A DNA stretch of 64,000 nucleotides from Blastococcus aggregatus (GCF_900221005.1 NZ_OBQI01000001.1:434001-498000); one strand, 5' to 3'. Numbered from the stretch's first letter, positions 16,540 through 27,910 are shown. Made by a program: numbers and translations. Notes: a model not told the origin generated them from the sequence alone.

Positions 16540-17223
16540 GTGGCCCAGAAACGTGGAACCCGGGGGGTGTCCCCAGGCCGGCGGCAGCAGCCGGCCGCCC
16601 AGTGGCTGGACCTGCCGCGCTGGCGGCGGCCGATCGACGCGCTGCTCGTCGTGGGCGTCGTGGCGGCGGTCGCCTGGGTCGCCCTCGTGGCGGTCCCCGC
16701 GGCGTCGAGCGGGACGGCCGCGGCCGCCGGCGGCAGCGAGCCCGTGGCCACGGCGCGGCCGCCGACGTCGTCGGGCGGGGCGCTCATGGGCCCCTTCGCG
16801 CCGGAACGGTCGCCGCAGCAGGTCGCGCCGCCCCCGGCCGCTCCGGCCGTTGCGACCACCCCCGCCCCGGAGCCCGTGGCGGCGGCCCCTGCCCCCCGGG
16901 CGCAGGATGTCGTGGCCCGGCCGACCGCCGCGCGGACGACGCCGCGGTCCACCCCCGCGGCCCGGCGCACGGCCGCGGCGACGACGGCGCCCCTGGCCCC
17001 CCCGGTCCCGCCGGCGCCCGTGCCACCACCGACCGAGACCGCACCACCGCCCGAGGCCGCACCACCAACCGAGACCGCGCCGCCGACCACCGCACCGCCG
17101 ACCGAGACGGCGCCGCCCACGACCACCGCCCCGCCGACCACCACCGCTCCCCCGACCGGGACGACGCCTCCCACCACCGAGGCGCCACCCACGACCACGG
17201 CACCCCCGCCGCCGAGCGGCTAG
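16540..17223 (+). CDS. Membrane-anchored proline/threonine-rich surface protein
   Basis: A 227-residue protein with a basic, glutamine-rich cytoplasmic N-terminus, one transmembrane segment around residues 35-55 (ALLVVGVVAAVAWVALVAV) and a low-complexity extracellular part. The last 70 residues are imperfect repeats of PPTETAPPTTTAPP. GTG at 16540 has GGGGAGG six bases upstream; an upstream in-frame ATG lacks such a site. No catalytic domain is seen; a wall-spanning or spacer role is likely. Its TAG stop shares the CTAG palindrome with the stop of the convergent ABC permease gene. Confidence 0.75.
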   Translation: MAQKRGTRGVSPGRRQQPAAQWLDLPRWRRPIDALLVVGVVAAVAWVALVAVPAASSGTAAAAGGSEPVATARPPTSSGGALMGPFAPERSPQQVAPPPAAPAVATTPAPEPVAAAPAPRAQDVVARPTAARTTPRSTPAARRTAAATTAPLAPPVPPAPVPPPTETAPPPEAAPPTETAPPTTAPPTETAPPTTTAPPTTTAPPTGTTPPTTEAPPTTTAPPPPSG

Positions 17224-17969
17224 ACGTCGCGCCGCTCGTGCAGCACCGCGCCGACCACCCAGGCGCCGGCGGCCCACGCCGCCACGACGCCCATCCCCAC
17301 CGGCCAGCTGGTCGGCACGGAGAAGAAGGCGTCCTGCCCCACCCGCAGCATGGGCAGCGCCGCGGAGAGCCGCTCGGCCCACCGGGGGCCGGAGAGCGCG
17401 AGCACCGGGGGCAGCACGAACACCAGCGCCGTCCCCAGGCCCACGGCCCCGGCGGTGGAGCGCAGGACCGCGCCCAGGCCCACGCCGAGCACCCCCACCA
17501 GCGCCGCCGCGCCCACCTGCAGGCCCAGCGTGCGCAGCACCTCCGGATCGGTCGGGTCGACGCCGCCCGGAACCGCGGTGAGCGTCCGGGCGGCGAGCAG
17601 GCACGCCGCGGCGAGGGCGATCCCGAGCAGCAGGCACCACGCGGCGACGACGACGGTCCTGGCCAGCAGCAGCCGGGTGCGCCGGGGCACGGCGACGAGC
17701 GTGGCGAGCGCGCTGCCCGAGGCGAGTTCCGCGGTGACGGCGAGCACCCCGATCACCAGCAGCGCCAGCTGACCGAAGCCGAAGCCGATCAGCGCCGTCT
17801 GGACGGCGACCTCGGCCCGTTCCGCGGTGTCGGTGCCGGCGGCCGCCAGCGCCCCAGCGGCGCCCACGACGACCACGAACACCGCCGTGGCCCACCAGGT
17901 GGAGCGCAGGGACGACAGCCGGGTCCACTCGCTGCGCAGCACCGCCGAGAAGGGGACGCCCCGGCTCAC
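17220..17969 (-). CDS. ABC-2 type transporter permease
   Basis: A 249-residue membrane protein with six predicted helices in the ABC-2 layout: N-terminal LRSEWTRLSSLRSTWWAT entering the first helix, and an ABC-2 helix 2-3 region ELASGSALATLVAVPRRTRLLLAR. It is encoded directly after its ATPase with a 4-bp overlap. Such pairs export drugs, lipids or peptides, or act in signalling; the substrate is unknown. Confidence 0.85.
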   Translation of the reverse strand: MSRGVPFSAVLRSEWTRLSSLRSTWWATAVFVVVVGAAGALAAAGTDTAERAEVAVQTALIGFGFGQLALLVIGVLAVTAELASGSALATLVAVPRRTRLLLARTVVVAAWCLLLGIALAAACLLAARTLTAVPGGVDPTDPEVLRTLGLQVGAAALVGVLGVGLGAVLRSTAGAVGLGTALVFVLPPVLALSGPRWAERLSAALPMLRVGQDAFFSVPTSWPVGMGVVAAWAAGAWVVGAVLHERRDV

Positions 17970-18880
17970 CGGGCCGCCGTCCGGTACTCGACCTCGTCGC
18001 CGGTCAGCGTCAGGTAGGCGGTCTCGAGCGAGGCGGTGACCGGGGTCAGCTCGTGCACCCGGACGCCGGCCAGGTAGGCGACGTCGCCGACCTGGTCCGG
18101 GTCGAGGCCCTCCACCCGCAACGAGCCGTCGATCTGCAGCTCGATCGTCGCGCCGGCCCGCTGCAGCGCCGCGGCGAGCAGCGGCGCCTGGGGGCTGCGC
18201 ACGCGGACGGCGGAGTGCGCGCCCAGCAGGTCGGCCATCGGCACGTCGGCCAGCAGCCGGCCCCGCCCGAGGACGACGAGGTGGTCGGCGGTGTCCTCCA
18301 TCTCGCTCATCAGGTGGCTGGAGACGAGCACGGTGCGGCCCTCGTCGGCGAGATCCCGCAGCAGCTCGCGCACCCAGCGGATGCCCTCGGGGTCCAGCCC
18401 GTTGACCGGCTCGTCGAGCAGCAGCACGTCGGGGTCGCCGAGCAGCGCGGCCGCGATGCCCAGCCGCTGGCCCATGCCGAGGGAGAAGCCGCGGACCCGG
18501 TCGTGGGCGACCTCGCCCAGCCCGACCTGGTCCAGGACGTCGTCCACCCGGGAGGCCGGCAGGCCGTTGCTCTGGGCCAGCGCTAGCAGGTGGGCCGCGG
18601 CGGTGCGCCCCGGGTGCCGCGCGCGCGGATCGATCAGCGCCCCGACCCGGCGCATCGGGTGCGCCAGCTCGCGGTAGGGCCGGCCGAGCACCCGCGTCGT
18701 CCCGGAGGTGGGCCGGGCGAGCCCCAGCACGCAGCGCATCGTCGTCGTCTTGCCCGAGCCGTTCGGCCCGAGGAACCCCGTGACGCGGCCCGGGTGGACC
18801 GTGACGGTGAGGTCGGAGACGGCGACCTTGGACCGGTACGCCTTGGTCAGCGCCTCGACCTCGATCACGGGCGACAGCAT
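17966..18880 (-). CDS. ABC transporter ATP-binding protein (ABC-2 exporter type)
   Basis: A 304-residue ATPase with Walker A GPNGSGKTTT, signature SLGMGQRLGIAAALL, Walker B VLLLDEPVNGLD and the switch HLMSEME. The SLGM(G/K)QRL form is typical of BcrA/YhaQ-like exporters. A C-terminal domain of about 85 residues follows (VRVRSPQAPLLAAALQRAG). The ATG is at 18880; the GTG four codons later is an alternative. It is translationally coupled to the permease. Confidence 0.88.
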   Translation of the reverse strand: MLSPVIEVEALTKAYRSKVAVSDLTVTVHPGRVTGFLGPNGSGKTTTMRCVLGLARPTSGTTRVLGRPYRELAHPMRRVGALIDPRARHPGRTAAAHLLALAQSNGLPASRVDDVLDQVGLGEVAHDRVRGFSLGMGQRLGIAAALLGDPDVLLLDEPVNGLDPEGIRWVRELLRDLADEGRTVLVSSHLMSEMEDTADHLVVLGRGRLLADVPMADLLGAHSAVRVRSPQAPLLAAALQRAGATIELQIDGSLRVEGLDPDQVGDVAYLAGVRVHELTPVTASLETAYLTLTGDEVEYRTAAR

Positions 18881-18915
18881 GACCAGCCCGACACCGCGGC
18901 GGAAGGGGCGCGCCC

Positions 18916-19737
18916 CTAGTCCCCCCGGCGCACGGCCGCCCGCTCGCGCTCGATCAGCTCCTTGCTGCGCACCAGCCGCAGCAGCGTGACCACCAGCAGG
19001 CCGCCGGCCATGTTGAGCAGGGTGACGTACCAGAACCAGGCGATCCAGTCGCCGTAGTCCAGCGGCCCGCCGGCGTGGATCCCGGCGAAGATGATCAGCG
19101 AGTCCAGGATCGAGTGGAACAGCACCAGCCCGGCCAGCACGAAGGCGCCCGCCACCGCCGCCACGATCTTGCCGCCCTCGGTGTCGGCCCCGTGCTGCAT
19201 GCGGGTCATCAGGGTGATCACGCTGCCGGCCAGGAACGCCAGGCACGCCGACCGGAGGTCGAGCGGCGCGTCGACGAACGACAGCGACGACTCGACCGCC
19301 GTCGCGCCCAGCTCCGGCAGCGCGTGGACGACCACCCACATGACCAGCCAGCCGCCCACCAGGTTGGCCACCAGCGTCCCGCCCCACAGCTTCGCGAGCT
19401 GGCCGACGCCCGCGCGCCCGGAGACGACGGCGGTCACCGGCACCAGGAAGCCCTCGGTGAACAGCTCGCTGCGGGCCAGCAGCAGCGCGATGAACCCGAC
19501 GCTGAACGCCAGGCCGGCGAGCAGGTGGCTCCCCGTCTCCGCGTAGACCGCCAGCAGCGCCACCACTCCGACGCCGACCTCGAGCCCGCCGGCGAGCCCG
19601 GTGGTGAGCACCTCGCGCCAGGTGCGGTGCAGCCGCTGTGCCCCCTCACTGACGATCCGGTCGAACGCCTGGGCGACCTCGTCCTCCTGCGGGGCGTCGG
19701 TCTCCCCGAGCTCACTGCGTGCCTCGTCGGTGGTCAC
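18916..19737 (-). CDS. Formate/nitrite transporter (FNT) family channel
   Basis: A 273-residue membrane protein with six helices. FNT landmarks include the re-entrant-loop region ARSELFTEGFLVPVTA, LWGGTLVANLVGG and HSILDSLIIFAGIHAGG. The N-terminus is acidic and cytosolic. GTG at 19737 is preferred because GGAGAAGGGG precedes it; an upstream ATG at 19818 would add an Arg-rich stretch. The FNT family passes formate, nitrite, hydrosulfide or small acids; nothing adjacent fixes the substrate, though sulfur genes lie 5 kb away. Confidence 0.87.
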   Translation of the reverse strand: MTTDEARSELGETDAPQEDEVAQAFDRIVSEGAQRLHRTWREVLTTGLAGGLEVGVGVVALLAVYAETGSHLLAGLAFSVGFIALLLARSELFTEGFLVPVTAVVSGRAGVGQLAKLWGGTLVANLVGGWLVMWVVVHALPELGATAVESSLSFVDAPLDLRSACLAFLAGSVITLMTRMQHGADTEGGKIVAAVAGAFVLAGLVLFHSILDSLIIFAGIHAGGPLDYGDWIAWFWYVTLLNMAGGLLVVTLLRLVRSKELIERERAAVRRGD

Positions 19738-19869
19738 GGGTCCCCTTCTCCGCCGGGCGCGGGGCGGCCGCGGCGGAGGGGCGCTACCCGCCACCCGGGC
19801 GGCCACACGCCGGGCCACTCCTCCGGGTCGGGTCGCCCGGGCGCCGCCGGGGCAGCAGGATCAGCGACC

Positions 19870-20679
19870 GTGGACCGCGACCTGCTCGAGTACGCCGTGG
19901 AGCTGGTCGAGGAGGCCGGTGGGATCGCGGCCCGCCGGTTCACCGAGGCCGCCCCCGTCCGCACCGCCGACGACGGGACGACGACGCCGGTCGAGGTGGA
20001 GGTGGAGCGGCTGCTGCGCACCCGCATCGGCGCCCGCTACCCGGACGACGCGGTGCTGGGGCACGAGGCCCGCCCCACCGCCGGCACCGCCGAGCGCCGC
20101 TGGCTGCTCGACCCGATCAACGGGACCAGCCTGTTCGCCCAGCGGGTGCCGACGTTCAACGTGCTGCTGGCCGTGGAGGACGCCGAGGGCCCGGCGGTCG
20201 CGGTGGCCGGCTACCCGATGAGCGACGAGGTGCTCTACGCCGGCCGCGGCCTGGGCTGCTGGCACTCGGTCGCCGGCCGGCCGGTCCGCCAGGTGCGGGT
20301 CAACGACCACGCACGGCTGCGCGGCGCCCTGGTGGAGATGCTCAACCCGCTGGCCTGGTCCGAGGAGCTGCTGGTCACCCTGCACCGCGAGCTGTACCTC
20401 CAGCCGTGGACCAAGGGCGACGTCGACCTGGCCACCGGCCTGGCCGACGCGCTGGTGATCGCCGGGCAGCCGATGGGCTACGAGGACCTCGCCGTCCTGC
20501 CGCTGCTCGTGGGCGAGGCCGGCGGCCGGGTCACCGACCTCTCCGGCCGCGACGTCCTGTCCGGCGACGGCACGGTGCTGGCCAGCAACGGCGTGCTGCA
20601 CGACGCACTGCTCGCGCTCGTGGCCGGGCTCCCGCACGGCCGCGACTTCGCCGCGCTCCGCCGGGACCCCGCACCCTGA
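19870..20679 (+). CDS. Inositol monophosphatase-like protein with altered metal motif
   Basis: A 269-residue protein of the IMPase/histidinol-phosphatase fold: LGHEARP (first metal Glu) near residue 63, LLDPINGTSLFAQRVPTFNVLLA near residue 79 and YEDLAVLPLLVGEAGG near residue 203. The usual DPIDGT metal motif reads DPINGT, replacing the second aspartate with asparagine. The family would hydrolyse a sugar, inositol or histidinol phosphate using Mg2+. Activity here is uncertain because of that change. The GTG start follows a 132-bp gap from the divergent FNT gene. Confidence 0.82.
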   Translation: MDRDLLEYAVELVEEAGGIAARRFTEAAPVRTADDGTTTPVEVEVERLLRTRIGARYPDDAVLGHEARPTAGTAERRWLLDPINGTSLFAQRVPTFNVLLAVEDAEGPAVAVAGYPMSDEVLYAGRGLGCWHSVAGRPVRQVRVNDHARLRGALVEMLNPLAWSEELLVTLHRELYLQPWTKGDVDLATGLADALVIAGQPMGYEDLAVLPLLVGEAGGRVTDLSGRDVLSGDGTVLASNGVLHDALLALVAGLPHGRDFAALRRDPAP

Positions 20680-20769
20680 CCTGGGGCGCCGTCCGGATCA
20701 CGGGTGTGCAGCAGCCCGCGCCGGGTAGCGCCGGGGGACGTCATCCGCTCTCGGATCAGGAGCTCCCCC

Positions 20770-22887
20770 ATGCCTCCCGCACGCAAGCCCGACCAGTCCG
20801 CTCCCCGGACCGTCAGCCCGACCGGTGTCGGCTACGACGGCCCGAAGGACGGTCGCGACCCCCGGGGGCAGGCCGGCGACAAGCTGACCACCCCGAACGG
20901 CGTCCGCCTGCCCGACACCGACCACTCGCTCAAGGCGGGCCCGCGTGGTCCGGTCCTGCTCGAGGACTTCCACCTGCGCGAGAAGATCATGCACTTCGAC
21001 CACGAGCGGATCCCGGAGCGCGTGGTCCACGCCCGCGGCGCCGGCGCGCACGGCGTCTTCACCGCCAACGGCGCGGGCGCCTCGGTGACCCGGGCCGCCG
21101 TCCTGGCCGAGAAGGGCCTGGAGACGCCGGTGTTCGTCCGGTTCTCCACGGTCCTGGGCTCGCGCGGCTCCGCCGACACGGTGCGGGACACCCGCGGGTT
21201 CGCGACGAAGTTCTACACGAAGGAAGGCACCTGGGACCTGGTCGGCAACAACATGCCGGTCTTCTTCATCCAGGACGCGATCAAGTTCCCCGACATCATC
21301 CACGCGGGCAAGCCGCACCCCGACCGCGAGATCCCGCAGGCGCAGTCGGCGCACGACACGTTCTGGGACTTCGTCACCCTCCACACCGAGGCCACCCACC
21401 ACACGATCTGGAACATGAGCGACCGCGGCATCCCGCGCAGCTACCGGACGATGGAGGGCTTCGGCGTCCACACGTTCCGGCTGGTGAACGAGAAGCGGGA
21501 GACCGTCCTCGTCAAGTTCCACTGGAAGCCCAAGCTCGGCGTGCACTCCCTCACCTGGGAGGAAGCGCAGATCGCCGCCGGCGTCGACCCGGACTTCCAC
21601 CGCCGCGACCTGTACGACGCCATCGAGAACGGCGCGTTCCCCGAGTGGGAGCTCGGCATCCAGGTCTTCCCCGACACCCCGGAGGAGACCTTCGAGGGCA
21701 TCGACCTGCTCGACCCCACGAAGATCGTGCCGGAGGAGCTCGCGCCGGTGCAGCCGATCGGCACGCTGGTGCTCAACGCCAACCCGACGAACTTCTTCGC
21801 CGAGACCGAGCAGGTCGCCTTCCACACCGGGCACCTGGTGCCGGGCATCGAGGGCACCAACGACCCGCTGCTCCAGGGCCGCAACTTCTCCTACCTGGAC
21901 ACCCAGCTCACCCGGCTCGCGGGTCCGAACTTCACCCAGATCCCGATCAACCGGCCGCACGCGCCGGTGAACGACAACACCCGGGACGGCTTCCACCAGC
22001 AGGCCGTGCACACCGGGCAGGCGCCGTACACGCCCAACAGCGTCGACGCCGGCGTGCCGTTCCCGTCGGACTGGTCCGAGGGCGGCTACGTGCAGGTGCC
22101 GCGGCACGTGGAGGGCGAGGTCGGCCGGACGGCTCCGGCGTCGTTCGACGACCACTTCTCCCAGCCGGCGCTGTTCTACAAGAGCCTGACCTCCGTCGAG
22201 CAGCAGCACGTGATCGACGCGTACACCTTCGAGCTCGGCAAGTGCTACGAGCAGGCGATCAAGGAGCGGGCGCTCACCGTGCTCGCCCGCATCGACGCCG
22301 ACCTCTGCGCGCAGGTGGCCACCGGCCTGGGCCTGCCGGTGCCGAAGAAGATCAAGGTGGCGAAGTCCCGGTCGGAGTCCCCCGCCCTGCGCCAGATCAG
22401 GCCGACCCCGTTCCCGATCGAGGGCCGGATCGTCGGCGTCGTCGCCGGCCCCGGCGCCGACCTGGCGGGCATCGCCACGCTCCGGAAGGCGCTCGAGGCC
22501 GAGGGCGCGCTGCTCCGGGTGATCGCCCCGCACGGCGGTCAGCTGGTGAAGGGCACGACGGTCGAGATCGTGGAGCGCACCTTCGCCACCGGCCGGTCGA
22601 TCGAGTTCGACGCGATCGTCGTCGCCGACGGTGCACCCAAGGACGGCGACTTCCGCGCGCTGGTCATGCTGCAGGAGGCGTTCCGCCACCTCAAGGCCGT
22701 CGGCGCCTGGGGTGACGGCGTCGCGGTGCTGAAGACCGCCGGCATCGACCCGACGGCGCCCGGCGTCCTCACCGGGAAGAAGGCCAACGCCAAGCTGGCC
22801 GCCGCCACGGTCGCCGCGCTCGGCATGCACCGCGCCTGGGACCGCACCCCGCTGGTGCGCGCCTCGATGGTGCCGCCGACCGTCTGA
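20770..22887 (+). CDS. katE: Large-subunit catalase (KatE/HPII type)
   Basis: A monofunctional heme catalase of 705 residues. The catalytic His lies in RVVHARGAGAHG (near residue 88), the Asn in DLVGNNMPVFFIQDA, and the proximal region matches the HPII class. The last 150 residues (RIVGVVAGPGADLAGI onwards) form the flavodoxin/DJ-1-like domain found only in large-subunit catalases. The ATG at 20770 has AGGAG seven bases upstream; an earlier in-frame start adds a non-conserved segment. A long hairpin follows the stop. It detoxifies H2O2, often in stationary phase. Confidence 0.95.
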   Translation: MPPARKPDQSAPRTVSPTGVGYDGPKDGRDPRGQAGDKLTTPNGVRLPDTDHSLKAGPRGPVLLEDFHLREKIMHFDHERIPERVVHARGAGAHGVFTANGAGASVTRAAVLAEKGLETPVFVRFSTVLGSRGSADTVRDTRGFATKFYTKEGTWDLVGNNMPVFFIQDAIKFPDIIHAGKPHPDREIPQAQSAHDTFWDFVTLHTEATHHTIWNMSDRGIPRSYRTMEGFGVHTFRLVNEKRETVLVKFHWKPKLGVHSLTWEEAQIAAGVDPDFHRRDLYDAIENGAFPEWELGIQVFPDTPEETFEGIDLLDPTKIVPEELAPVQPIGTLVLNANPTNFFAETEQVAFHTGHLVPGIEGTNDPLLQGRNFSYLDTQLTRLAGPNFTQIPINRPHAPVNDNTRDGFHQQAVHTGQAPYTPNSVDAGVPFPSDWSEGGYVQVPRHVEGEVGRTAPASFDDHFSQPALFYKSLTSVEQQHVIDAYTFELGKCYEQAIKERALTVLARIDADLCAQVATGLGLPVPKKIKVAKSRSESPALRQIRPTPFPIEGRIVGVVAGPGADLAGIATLRKALEAEGALLRVIAPHGGQLVKGTTVEIVERTFATGRSIEFDAIVVADGAPKDGDFRALVMLQEAFRHLKAVGAWGDGVAVLKTAGIDPTAPGVLTGKKANAKLAAATVAALGMHRAWDRTPLVRASMVPPTV

Positions 22888-22894
22888 TCCGGAA

Positions 22895-22940
22895 CGGCGA
22901 CGGGGGCGGGGCGGCAGGTGCCGTCCCGGCCCCGTCGCCG
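22895..22940. terminator. Bidirectional terminator between katE and oxidoreductase gene
   Basis: An 11-bp outer stem (22895-22905 with 22930-22940) continues inward with further imperfect pairing to a 6-nt loop at 22915-22920. It fills the 55-bp gap between two convergent genes and can serve both. Confidence 0.75.
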
Positions 22941-22942
22941 GT

Positions 22943-23683
22943 TCAGGCGGGTCCGCCGCTCGGCCCGAAGCGCTCCACCCGGATGGACGCGGCCGGCCGC
23001 CCCGACGCCACGAGCAGCTGGGTCGCCGCCTCCGCGAAAGCCGCCGATCCGCAGACGTAGGCGGTCTGGCCCTCCTCCCACAGCGGCAGCAGCTCCTCCG
23101 CCCGCAGCCGGCCCGCCGGGCGGATGCCGTACTGCTCGCGGGTGAGGACCACCAGCGCACCGGCCGCGACCAGCTCTTCGGCGTAGGGCAGCTGCGCCAT
23201 GGTGCGCGCCGAGACCGCGATCCGCAGGAGGTCATCGCGGCCGATGGCGCGGGCGTGCCGCAGCATCGACACGAACGGGACCACGCCGGCGCCGCCCGCG
23301 ACCAGCAGCGCCGGGGCCGTCCCGTCCCACACGAACCAGCCGCCGATCGGCCCGCGCACCTCCAGCTCGTCGCCGGGCTCGACGACGTCGGCGAGGTGGG
23401 TCGACACCTCGCCGTCGTCCAGCCGCTCGACGAACAGCTCGACCAGCGGGTCGCCGGGCGCCGAGGCGACCGAGTACGAGCGCTGCGCCGTGTAGCCGTC
23501 CTCGGCGGTCAGCCGGACGACGTAGTGCTGGCCGGGTAGGTGGTCGATCCGGTCGTGGACGTCGAGGCGGAGCTGCACCGAGCGCTGGATCGGCCGCCGC
23601 ACCCCCGAGACCGTCGCCGTGCGCCAGCCGCCGGCCGGGGCATCCGGCACGCCCGCCCCGAGGACGGCCGCGTCCTCAGTCAC
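22943..23683 (-). CDS. FAD-binding ferredoxin/flavodoxin-reductase-like protein
   Basis: A 246-residue FNR-type protein. The FAD motif is RSYSVAS near residue 68, the pyrophosphate loop GPIGGWFVW, and the NAD(P) region VAGGAGVVPFVSMLRHA, with CGSAAF for the nicotinamide side. There is no [2Fe-2S] domain. The ATG overlaps the end of the upstream molybdopterin enzyme gene by 8 bp, so it is probably the electron donor or acceptor of that enzyme, a pairing seen in other actinobacteria. Confidence 0.87.
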   Translation of the reverse strand: MTEDAAVLGAGVPDAPAGGWRTATVSGVRRPIQRSVQLRLDVHDRIDHLPGQHYVVRLTAEDGYTAQRSYSVASAPGDPLVELFVERLDDGEVSTHLADVVEPGDELEVRGPIGGWFVWDGTAPALLVAGGAGVVPFVSMLRHARAIGRDDLLRIAVSARTMAQLPYAEELVAAGALVVLTREQYGIRPAGRLRAEELLPLWEEGQTAYVCGSAAFAEAATQLLVASGRPAASIRVERFGPSGGPA

Positions 23684-24284
23684 CCTGGTACCGCTGCTGG
23701 CGCCAGGGGTCGCCCAGGTCGTGGTAGCCGTTCTGCTCCCAGAAGCCGGGCTGGTCGCGGTGCAGCAGCGTCAGCTTGCTGATCCACTTCGCGCTCTTCC
23801 AGAAGTACAGGTGCGGCACGAGCAGCCGCACCGGGCCGCCGTGCTCGATCGGCAGCGGCTTGCCGTCGTACTCCCAGACGATCCACGCCCGTCCGCCGGT
23901 GACGTGCTCCACCGGCAGGTTGGTCGTGTAGCCGGTCTTCGACGTCGCCATGACGAAGTGCGCGTCGGCGGTCGGGCGGACGGCGTCGAGCAGGGTGTCG
24001 ACGGACACCCCCGCGAACCAGGTGCCGAACTTCGACCAGGTGGTGACGCAGTGGATGTCACCCCGGTACTCCGACCGCGGCAGCGCGTGCGCCTCGTCCC
24101 AGGTCCACGTCGCCGGCGCCTCCACCGCGCCGTCGACGGTGATCGACCAGGTCTCCGGCGCGATGCGCGGGGTCGGCTCGGCGGTGAGCACCGGCCAGTC
24201 GGAGCCCGCGTCGTACTGGCCCGGTGGCAGGCGGGGATCGCGGTCGCGACGGCGGCCGAGGAAGCCGCGGGTGGGTCCAGGCAT
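23676..24284 (-). CDS. Sulfite-oxidase-like molybdopterin oxidoreductase
   Basis: A 202-residue soluble oxidoreductase of the YedY/sulfite oxidase core type. The molybdenum-ligand cysteine is in GDIHCVTTWSKFG (near residue 80), followed by YTTNLPVEHV and HGGPVRLLVPHLYFWKSAKW, the pterin-binding Arg/Lys region. No signal peptide is seen, so it should be cytoplasmic. The ATG at 24284 is chosen over one six codons upstream. Its physiological substrate is unknown. Confidence 0.87.
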   Translation of the reverse strand: MPGPTRGFLGRRRDRDPRLPPGQYDAGSDWPVLTAEPTPRIAPETWSITVDGAVEAPATWTWDEAHALPRSEYRGDIHCVTTWSKFGTWFAGVSVDTLLDAVRPTADAHFVMATSKTGYTTNLPVEHVTGGRAWIVWEYDGKPLPIEHGGPVRLLVPHLYFWKSAKWISKLTLLHRDQPGFWEQNGYHDLGDPWRQQRYQGD

Positions 24285-24408
24285 GCGCCCACTCTTCCCC
24301 ATCCGAGCGCAGTGCGACCCGCCAGTGAACGGCCCCCGCGGCGGTAAGGCAACCCTTACGAGAGCTGTGTCACCGCGCGTTGACGTGGTGGCCGGACCGG
24401 GAACGTCC

Positions 24409-24414
24409 TAGTTT
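24409..24414 (+). promoter_or_regulatory. -10 box of a leaderless sdhC transcript
   Basis: TAGTTT ends exactly seven bases before the sdhC GTG, so transcription would begin at the start codon itself. No ribosome-binding site precedes that GTG. A TTGACG lies 23 bp further up, too far for a standard -35. Confidence 0.6.
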
Positions 24415-24421
24415 GGGCGCC

Positions 24422-25126
24422 GTGGTGACGGTGACGGACTCGACTCAGCGCAGGACACCGAAGGCGGCGAAGACCACCTCGGTCTTCAAGAAGGCCGTCA
24501 TGGCGATCAGCGGCATCATCCTGGTGCTGTACTTGATCGCGCACATGATCGGGAACCTCAAGGCGTTCGCGGGCGCCGACGAGTTCAACCACTACTCGGA
24601 GTGGCTCCGCACGATCGGCAACCCGGCACTGCCGGGCGCAACCACGCTGTGGCTGATCCGCATCATCCTGCTCGTGGCCGTCGTGGCGCACATCTGGGCC
24701 GCGGTCTCGCTGTGGCGCCAGGCCCGCAGCGCCCGCCCCGAGCGGTACGTCACCAAGAAGGCCGTGGCCCAGAGCTACGCCTCCCGGACGATGCGCTGGG
24801 GCGGCGTCATCATCCTGGCGTTCATCATCTTCCACCTCCTCGACCTCACCCTGGGTGCGGTGAACGCCGAGGGCAGCGACGGCGAGCCCTTCGACCGGAT
24901 GCTCGCCAGCTTCCAGAACCCCGTCGTCACGCTCTTCTACGCCATCTCGGTGATCCTCGTGGGCATGCACCTGCGCCACGGCATCTGGAGCGCCACGCAG
25001 ACCCTCGGGCAGAGCAACCGCCGTCGCGAGGTGACCGTCAACTACGCCGCCACCGCGATCGCGACGATCCTGACCGTCGGCTTCCTGCTCACGCCCTTCT
25101 CCATCCTCTTCGGTCTGATCGACTAA
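24422..25126 (+). CDS. sdhC: Succinate dehydrogenase cytochrome b subunit (type B)
   Basis: The membrane anchor of complex II, 234 residues with five helices as in the Bacillus-type di-heme SdhC: VMAISGIILVLYLIAHMIGNL, then LWLIRIILLVAVVAHIWA, IILAFIIFHLLDL, TLFYAISVILVGMHLRHG and the final TILTVGFLLTPFSIL. The four membrane histidines suit two b hemes and quinone (menaquinone) reactivity. No separate sdhD exists. GTG at 24422 (or the next codon GTG) is chosen from the TAGTTT box. The flavoprotein gene follows after 12 bp. Confidence 0.92.
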   Translation: MVTVTDSTQRRTPKAAKTTSVFKKAVMAISGIILVLYLIAHMIGNLKAFAGADEFNHYSEWLRTIGNPALPGATTLWLIRIILLVAVVAHIWAAVSLWRQARSARPERYVTKKAVAQSYASRTMRWGGVIILAFIIFHLLDLTLGAVNAEGSDGEPFDRMLASFQNPVVTLFYAISVILVGMHLRHGIWSATQTLGQSNRRREVTVNYAATAIATILTVGFLLTPFSILFGLID

Positions 25127-25138
25127 GGATCCCCCGGA

Positions 25139-27081
<1,943 letters not shown>

Positions 27082-27085
<4 letters not shown>

Positions 27086-27897
27086 CCCTCACCCAGGACG
27101 GCCCCCGGTCCGGCGCCGCCGGCGCGCCGGAGAAGCGCGGCATGAACCTCACGCTGCGCATCTGGCGCCAGCAGGGTCCGACGGTCAAGGGGAAGATGGT
27201 GACCTACAAGGTCACCGACATCTCCCCCGACATGTCGTTCCTCGAGATGCTCGACGTGCTCAACGAGCAGCTGATCCTGCAGGGCGATGACCCGGTCGCG
27301 TTCGACCACGACTGCCGCGAGGGCATCTGCGGCATGTGCGGCGTCATGATCAACGGGATGGCGCACGGCCCGCAGCAGACCACCACCTGCCAGCTGCACA
27401 TGCGCTCGTTCAAGGACGGGGACACGATCGACGTCGAGCCGTGGCGCGCGTCGGCGTTCCCGGTGGTCAAGGACCTCGCCGTCGACCGGCGCGCGTTCGA
27501 CCGGATCATCCAGGCCGGCGGCTACATCAGCGTCCCGACCGGCACCGCGCCCGAGGCGCACGCCACCCCGGTGCCGAAGAAGGACGCCGACAACGCGTTC
27601 GACGCCGCGACCTGCATCGGCTGCGGCGCCTGCGTGGCGGCCTGCCCGAACGCCTCGTCGATGCTGTTCACCGCCGCCAAGGTCACCCACCTCGGCCTGC
27701 TCCCCCAGGGACAGCCCGAGCGTGACGACCGCGTGGTCAACATGGTCGCCCAGCAGGACCGCGAGGGCTTCGGTGGCTGCACCAACATCGGCGAGTGCTC
27801 GGCCGCGTGCCCCAAGGGCATCTCGATGGAGACCATCTCCCGGCTGAACCACGACCTGCTCGGCGCCCTGCGCGCGGGGGCCCGCCCCAAGAGCTGA
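27082..27897 (+). CDS. sdhB: Succinate dehydrogenase iron-sulfur subunit
   Basis: The electron-transfer subunit, 271 residues. The N-terminal plant-type [2Fe-2S] cysteines are in [12 protein letters not shown] and TTTCQLH. The C-terminal ferredoxin part has [13 protein letters not shown] and [15 protein letters not shown], supplying the 4Fe-4S and 3Fe-4S ligands. The GTG start overlaps the sdhA stop (GTGA), coupling translation. A strong hairpin follows, closing the sdhCAB operon. Confidence 0.95.
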
Positions 27898-27910
27898 GCG
27901 ACACGAGCAC

